The notes beneath the pieces are model-generated. The model saw only the letters and a list, made by a program, of their open reading frames with translations. It ran no database searches and was not told where the DNA came from. Below, one piece after another: positions 17,000-20,320 of a stretch of DNA of 20,320 nucleotides. A program made the translations under genes and the position numbers. This DNA comes from Bacteroidales bacterium (GTDB taxonomy: Bacteria > Bacteroidota > Bacteroidia > Bacteroidales > UBA4417): NCBI GenBank assembly GCA_025350385.1, contig JANXXZ010000134.1, positions 1-20,320 on the forward strand. The letters run 5' to 3'. Within the stretch, counting starts at the first letter, position 1. Each line of letters opens with the position of its first letter.

Positions 17000-17214
17000 A
17001 GAGGATTGAACCGGCAATATCATTCAGCTCAGATAATGGGTAACACAGCGCTTCCTTTCACTATCTTAAAGAGGGATTTCCAAACAATTTACCCTGCGAT
17101 ATTTCGTTGGTCAATCGCATGAGCGGCACACTAAGAGAATAGTAATGATATTGGACTTTTGGGCAACCAAATGATGCGGAAATATATAATTCATAGAAAA
17201 TAAATTTTAAATTA
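17000..17214 (+). other. Intergenic stretch with no supported gene
   Basis: Between the second T9SS gene and the promoter at 17215 I find no convincing gene, hairpin terminator or RNA. A 64-codon reverse frame (17061-17255) has no recognisable family and no upstream signals. The second T9SS gene therefore has no visible intrinsic terminator. Confidence 0.5.
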
Positions 17215-17247
17215 TTTGAATTTGAAGTAAATATTGATTTAACTTTG
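17215..17247 (+). promoter_or_regulatory. Promoter of the membrane protein/regulator unit
   Basis: TTTG (17215-17218), 21 nt, then TAACTTTG (17240-17247) matches the Bacteroidota promoter consensus. The ATG at 17277 lies 30 nt after the -7 element, so the leader is only about 24 nt. Confidence 0.8.
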
Positions 17248-17258
17248 CGATTCAAAGT
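17242..17258 (+). promoter_or_regulatory. Operator-like inverted repeat ACTTTG-N5-CAAAGT, copy 1
   Basis: A perfect 6-bp inverted repeat with a 5-bp spacer (CGATT) overlaps the -7 element and the likely start point, where a bound dimer would block RNA polymerase. The same repeat and spacer length recur at 18373-18389. The winged-helix regulator encoded at 18057 is the obvious candidate binder; that link is inference. Confidence 0.6.
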
Positions 17259-17276
17259 ACTTCTAAATTATCTACC

Positions 17277-17897
17277 ATGGAAGAACAGGAAGACTATAAG
17301 AAAACCCTGGCTGATATCCGTAACCTTATGGACGGTTCTGCCCGGTTTCACTCAATCAGCGGGCTGGCCGGGGTAAGTTCCGGGATTACCGCCCTTGCCG
17401 GGATAGCGGTATTTTACCTCTATTTTGGATTCGGGTTGCTGGAACCATTCCTGTTTGTGAACTATCTGACGGTTCCATTCCTAATGGTTGACGGGCTTAT
17501 AGTGCTTATAGTTTCAATGGCTTTTGCATTATACTTTACCAGGAAGAATGCGGTGAAGAAGGGTGAAAAGCTCATGACACCCCTGTTCAAAAGAGTCGTA
17601 CTTTATTGGTTGATCCCTATGATGGCCGGTGGGGTGATTCTCCTTCCCTATTTCAGCGGGAGTGGCCCGATCCTGTTCCCAAGCGCCATCGCCCTGACCC
17701 TGGTTTTTTATGGTCTGGCCCTGGTGAGCGCCAGCCGGTTCAGCCTGAATGAGTTATTCTGGCTCGGACTCGTAGATATCATCCTCGGACTGGCCGGTTT
17801 CTTTTTGTGGCGGTATAGCCTGCTTTTCTGGGCAACCGGATTTGGAGTCATGAACCTGGTTTTCGGCATTGTAGTATACAGGAGATATGAGAAATAA
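17277..17897 (+). CDS. Six-helix integral membrane protein, uncharacterised
   Basis: The 206-aa protein has a charged cytoplasmic start (MEEQEDYKKTLADIRNLMDG) followed by about six hydrophobic segments (roughly residues 28-54, 60-85, 108-126, 130-152, 157-178 and 180-200) and a basic end, RRYEK. The segment SARFHSISGLAGVSSGITAL resembles membrane proteins commonly encoded next to small winged-helix regulators in Bacteroidota. No enzyme motif is visible and I do not assign a function. It is first in a unit with its own promoter; the regulator gene follows after 159 nt on the same strand. The ATG at 17277 sits 30 nt after the -7 element, which supports the start. Confidence 0.85.
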   Translation: MEEQEDYKKTLADIRNLMDGSARFHSISGLAGVSSGITALAGIAVFYLYFGFGLLEPFLFVNYLTVPFLMVDGLIVLIVSMAFALYFTRKNAVKKGEKLMTPLFKRVVLYWLIPMMAGGVILLPYFSGSGPILFPSAIALTLVFYGLALVSASRFSLNELFWLGLVDIILGLAGFFLWRYSLLFWATGFGVMNLVFGIVVYRRYEK

Positions 17898-17908
17898 GGG
17901 AATTGCGA

Positions 17909-18051
17909 ATGTCGGATTGCGGATTATCCAGTGATTCAGGTCTGTAATAATCCAACCTGGGTCCAAATAACAGCAAAGTCATAGCATACATGAGCAATAA
18001 TTAAATCAACCAGTTGTAACAATCCGAAATCAAAAATCCGAAATCCGAAAT
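17909..18051 (+). repeat. Inverted and tandem ATCCGAAA repeats in the spacer before the regulator
   Basis: A 17-nt segment at 17909-17925 matches the reverse complement of 18035-18051 at 15 of 17 positions. The right arm is built of ATCCGAAA units (18022-18029, 18036-18043, 18043-18050). A second, perfect 7-bp inverted repeat, GGATTAT (17921-17927) and ATAATCC (17947-17953), overlaps the left arm. The spacer can therefore fold in alternative ways just ahead of the regulator start at 18057. Short TCCGAAA runs between genes also occur as dispersed low-complexity repeats. Confidence 0.5.
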
Positions 18052-18056
18052 ACAAC

Positions 18057-18356
18057 ATGCCAAACCCTATCCGAAACCTGAACAAAGCCTTTGACAACCG
18101 GGTCCGGCTGGGCATTATGGCATTGCTGATGGTGAATGATAGGGTAGATTTCAACACCTTGAAAGACACACTGGAAGTTACAGATGGTAATTTAGCAAGC
18201 CATCTCTCGGCATTGGAGTTATCGGGATATGTCACAGTCCAGAAACAATTTCTCGGCCGTAAACCCAACACCACTTACTCGGCTACGGAATCAGGCCGTA
18301 CTTCATTCCAGGAACATATCGATGCGCTGGAATCCATCATAAAGAAAGAACCTTGA
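18057..18356 (+). CDS. Small winged-helix transcriptional regulator
   Basis: The 99-aa protein is a single winged-helix domain of the ArsR/MarR-like type: helix 1-2 with NKAFDNRVRLGIMALLMVND (9-28), helix-turn-helix FNTLKDTLEVTDGNLASHLS (33-52) with the recognition helix near 43-54, then the wing (YVTVQKQFLGRKPNTTYSAT, 59-78) and a C-terminal helix that probably dimerises. This matches the short one-domain regulators (HTH_34-type) common in Bacteroidota. No metal-binding cysteine pattern or ligand domain is present. It lies between two membrane protein genes whose upstream regions share an inverted repeat, so autoregulation and local control are likely by inference. The ligand or signal is unknown. 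Confidence 0.9.
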   Translation: MPNPIRNLNKAFDNRVRLGIMALLMVNDRVDFNTLKDTLEVTDGNLASHLSALELSGYVTVQKQFLGRKPNTTYSATESGRTSFQEHIDALESIIKKEP

Positions 18357-18372
18357 TTTTTTTTCTCTTCGT

Positions 18373-18389
18373 ACTTTGTATTTCAAAGT
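18373..18389 (+). promoter_or_regulatory. Operator-like inverted repeat ACTTTG-N5-CAAAGT, copy 2
   Basis: It has the same perfect 6-bp arms and 5-bp spacer (TATTT) as copy 1, and both are followed by NCTT. It lies 16 nt after the regulator stop and 58 nt before the next gene. The left arm contains TACTTTG, close to a -7 element but one base short, and no well-spaced TTTG is seen upstream, so the promoter is less certain than the operator. Confidence 0.6.
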
Positions 18390-18447
18390 TCTTTCAGTTT
18401 CATAAACACAATTCTGACAAATTAAAACCAATTAATCCAACTCCAAA

Positions 18448-19956
18448 ATGAAAGCAATTCACCTCCGCCTCATTGCCCTGATTTCAGGAATCGTTTTATT
18501 CGATTACCTTTTCTTTAAACAGGCACCGGGCATGAATGCAATCCTTTTCACGCCGGTTATTTTTGGCTTAATAAGACTAGCTGCTAGAAGTCCTTTCAAA
18601 AAAGGCCCTGTCAGCATTTCAGCAACAGGATTGCTTTGTGCCGGAATAGCAGTTATACTGTACGGATCGGATTGGAGTGTACTGGCATATATGGGAGCAT
18701 TCCTGGTTTACCTTGGATTTACCCTCGAGCCGGAACTCCGGTTAATTCTCACGTCCACGCCTCAGGCATCATTTAACTTCCTGTTTGCACCTGCAAAACT
18801 GGTGAATGATATAATAGATTTTCTGGCGATACGAAAGCATATGCCAAGGTTATTAAAACTGGTTAAATTGCTCATACTTCCGCTGGCAGTTCTCTTCATC
18901 TTTACGACAATCTACCGTTTCGCCGATCCGCTATTTAACCGGTACTTCCTTACACTGGATAGCCTTTACAGGCAATTCCTTACCTGGCTAGCCCTTTATT
19001 TATCAATCGGCCATCTTGTTTTCCTGTTTTTCACGGGTGTGCTGATCACAGGGATCATTTATAAAGGGAACCTTTATGGAATAAGAACATTGGAAGCAAA
19101 TTTCCATGATGAATTACTCCGAAAAAGAAGGAGGAGGACAGTTTCTGGGTTTGGGTTGCCCAAAAAAATTATGGCTCTTAAAGATGAAAATAAAATGGGC
19201 AGAATCCTGTTCCTCTTGCTTAACCTTTTGCTGCTTTTAGTCAATATTTCAGAAGTATTCTGGCTGAACGGGGAATTCGGCCGGGCGTCAGCGCCTGCTA
19301 TGTCGCACAACCTTCACGAGGGAACAGGTTTACTTATCTTCAGTATAGGATTGTCAATCCTGGTAATGCTCTATCTTTTCCGGAAAAACCTGAACTTTTA
19401 TCATGGGAATAAATGGCTTGTTTATGGCGCTTTGACATGGATTGTCCAAAACGCAATCCTGGCTGCCAATGTTAGTGTACGTAACTGGTTTTATATCAGC
19501 CATTACGGATTGACTTATAAACGAATCGGGGTGATCTTTTTCCTTTTGCTGGTATTGGTCGGGCTGGGCCTCTTATGGATCAAGATCAGGCAAAAAAAGA
19601 CCCTGTTTTATCTGATACGGACCAATGCCTGGAGTTTTTATTTCATCTTCATCCTGTTCGGACTCATAAACTGGGACCTCATAATCGCTAAATACAATCT
19701 TGGAATTTGCGACCGATCAGGTCTGGATGTTCCAACCCTTATGAGTTTATCAGGACGGACACTCCAACTTATGGATGAAAACCGGAAGATTCTGAACCAG
19801 TATAATCAGAGTAAAGAATATACAAATGAAGAATGGCTTGATGGCAGGATCAAAAGATTTATGGCGCGGCAGGATCACTTGCAATGGCAATCATTCAATT
19901 TTAGCGACAGGAAAGTTTACATGTATTTCAGGGAAGCAGGCATCGGCACAAAATAA
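18448..19956 (+). CDS. Large polytopic membrane protein, DUF4153/DUF4173-like
   Basis: The 502-aa protein has about eleven hydrophobic segments from residue 5 to about 415, then a soluble C-terminal tail of about 80 residues (from GICDRSGLDVPTLMSLSG) with alternating charged helices. The segment SHNLHEGTGLLIFSIGLSIL, followed by WIVQNAILAANVSVRNWFYI and SHYGLTYKRIGV, resembles the conserved core of DUF4153/DUF4173 proteins; the assignment is by memory of the pattern, not a search. Function is unknown. The ATG at 18448 opens a normal N-terminal membrane helix. It follows the winged-helix regulator by 91 nt, with an operator-like repeat between them, and is 44 nt before the next membrane protein gene. 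Confidence 0.85.
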   Translation: MKAIHLRLIALISGIVLFDYLFFKQAPGMNAILFTPVIFGLIRLAARSPFKKGPVSISATGLLCAGIAVILYGSDWSVLAYMGAFLVYLGFTLEPELRLILTSTPQASFNFLFAPAKLVNDIIDFLAIRKHMPRLLKLVKLLILPLAVLFIFTTIYRFADPLFNRYFLTLDSLYRQFLTWLALYLSIGHLVFLFFTGVLITGIIYKGNLYGIRTLEANFHDELLRKRRRRTVSGFGLPKKIMALKDENKMGRILFLLLNLLLLLVNISEVFWLNGEFGRASAPAMSHNLHEGTGLLIFSIGLSILVMLYLFRKNLNFYHGNKWLVYGALTWIVQNAILAANVSVRNWFYISHYGLTYKRIGVIFFLLLVLVGLGLLWIKIRQKKTLFYLIRTNAWSFYFIFILFGLINWDLIIAKYNLGICDRSGLDVPTLMSLSGRTLQLMDENRKILNQYNQSKEYTNEEWLDGRIKRFMARQDHLQWQSFNFSDRKVYMYFREAGIGTK

Positions 19957-19968
19957 AAATGAAATTCG

Positions 19969-19987
19969 TACCTTTAATTACGTAAAG
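19969..19987 (+). promoter_or_regulatory. Weak third inverted repeat before the last gene
   Basis: TACCTTTA (19969-19976) is one base from TAnnTTTG and overlaps an inverted repeat CTTTA-ATTACG-TAAAG (19972-19987). It resembles the two ACTTTG-N5-CAAAGT sites but with altered ends and a different spacer. It could be a degenerate operator or chance. Confidence 0.25.
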
Positions 19988-20000
19988 TAATCCATGCACT

Positions 20001-20320
20001 ATGCAACTTCGAAACCAATGGTTCATTGTATCCCTTTTTGCCATCGCAATGGGATTACTTGAAGGCATCGTGGTAGTATATCTGCGCGAACTCTATTACC
20101 CCGAAGGTTTTTCTTTTCCTCTGAAATTGATGAAACCAGGGATAATTTCAGCCGAAATACTCAGGGAAGCTGCTACCCTGATCATGCTGCTTATGATAGG
20201 TATGCTTGCAGGCAGCAGCAAAACCGAACGATTTGCCTGGTTTATTTATGTATTTGCGGTATGGGATATCTTTTATTATGTATTCCTGAAACTCCTTTTA
20301 GGATGGCCGGCATCACTGCA
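20001..20320 (+). CDS. Integral membrane protein, uncharacterised (5' part only)
   Basis: The frame is open from ATG 20001 to the right edge, giving 106 codons and an incomplete gene. The visible part has a hydrophobic helix (about residues 8-28, FIVSLFAIAMGLLEGIVVVY), a loop with RELYYPEGFSFPL, a second helix around AATLIMLLMIGMLAG (58-72), and a third containing FAWFIYVFAVWDIFYYVFLK (78-97). I do not recognise a named family. It follows the DUF4153/DUF4173-like gene by 44 nt on the same strand and may be part of the same unit. Another ATG at 19994 is out of frame. Confidence 0.8.
   Translation, partial: MQLRNQWFIVSLFAIAMGLLEGIVVVYLRELYYPEGFSFPLKLMKPGIISAEILREAATLIMLLMIGMLAGSSKTERFAWFIYVFAVWDIFYYVFLKLLLGWPASL

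Noticed and set aside
17061..17255. 64-codon reverse frame between the T9SS gene and the membrane protein
   Set aside because: No recognised family or start signals, and it overlaps the promoter of the + strand unit.
1..20320. CRISPR array, tRNA, rRNA, prophage or insertion sequence
   Set aside because: No regular direct repeats, tRNA cloverleaf motifs, rRNA-like sequence, transposase or phage gene were found by eye.

Overview
The window reads as chromosomal DNA of a member of the Bacteroidota, probably a Bacteroidales-like lineage. The evidence is a division/cell-wall gene order typical of the phylum, an FtsZ tail ending in LHDNVD, TTTG-N19..21-TAnnTTTG promoters, near absence of Shine-Dalgarno sites, and two proteins with type IX secretion (T9SS) C-terminal sorting domains.

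Positions 1-6978 (+) are the end of the dcw cluster: ftsW (3' end only), murG, murC, ftsQ, ftsA, ftsZ, then a GatB/YqeY-domain gene. ftsW overlaps murG by 14 nt; murG, murC, ftsQ and ftsA are 5-6 nt apart. ftsZ is set apart by an 88-nt spacer with repeats and the only strong Shine-Dalgarno sequence in the window. The block ends at a + strand terminator (7005-7040) that faces a - strand terminator (7047-7078).

Positions 7101-9913 (-) are a ribosomal operon transcribed rplM, rpsI, rpsB, tsf, from a good Bacteroidota promoter at 9968-9999. Hairpins lie in the rplM leader and in both the rpsI-rpsB and rpsB-tsf spacers.

Positions 9914-16999 hold an AT-rich divergent region, a giant T9SS cargo protein (Asp-box propeller, beta-helix, helical module, sorting domain) and, past a very strong terminator, a second T9SS cargo protein. 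The giant gene has its natural ATG and signal peptide one base out of frame with the rest. A C6 tract (or the adjacent T5) explains this, so it may be phase variation, a recent frameshift, ribosomal slippage or a sequence error.

Positions 17215-20320 (+) hold a compact unit: a six-helix membrane protein, a 99-aa winged-helix regulator, a large DUF4153/DUF4173-like membrane protein, and the start of another membrane protein. The same inverted repeat, ACTTTG-N5-CAAAGT, lies on the promoter of the first gene and upstream of the large membrane protein, with a weaker relative before the last gene. It is a candidate operator for the regulator encoded between them. I see no rRNA, tRNA, CRISPR array, transposase or phage gene.
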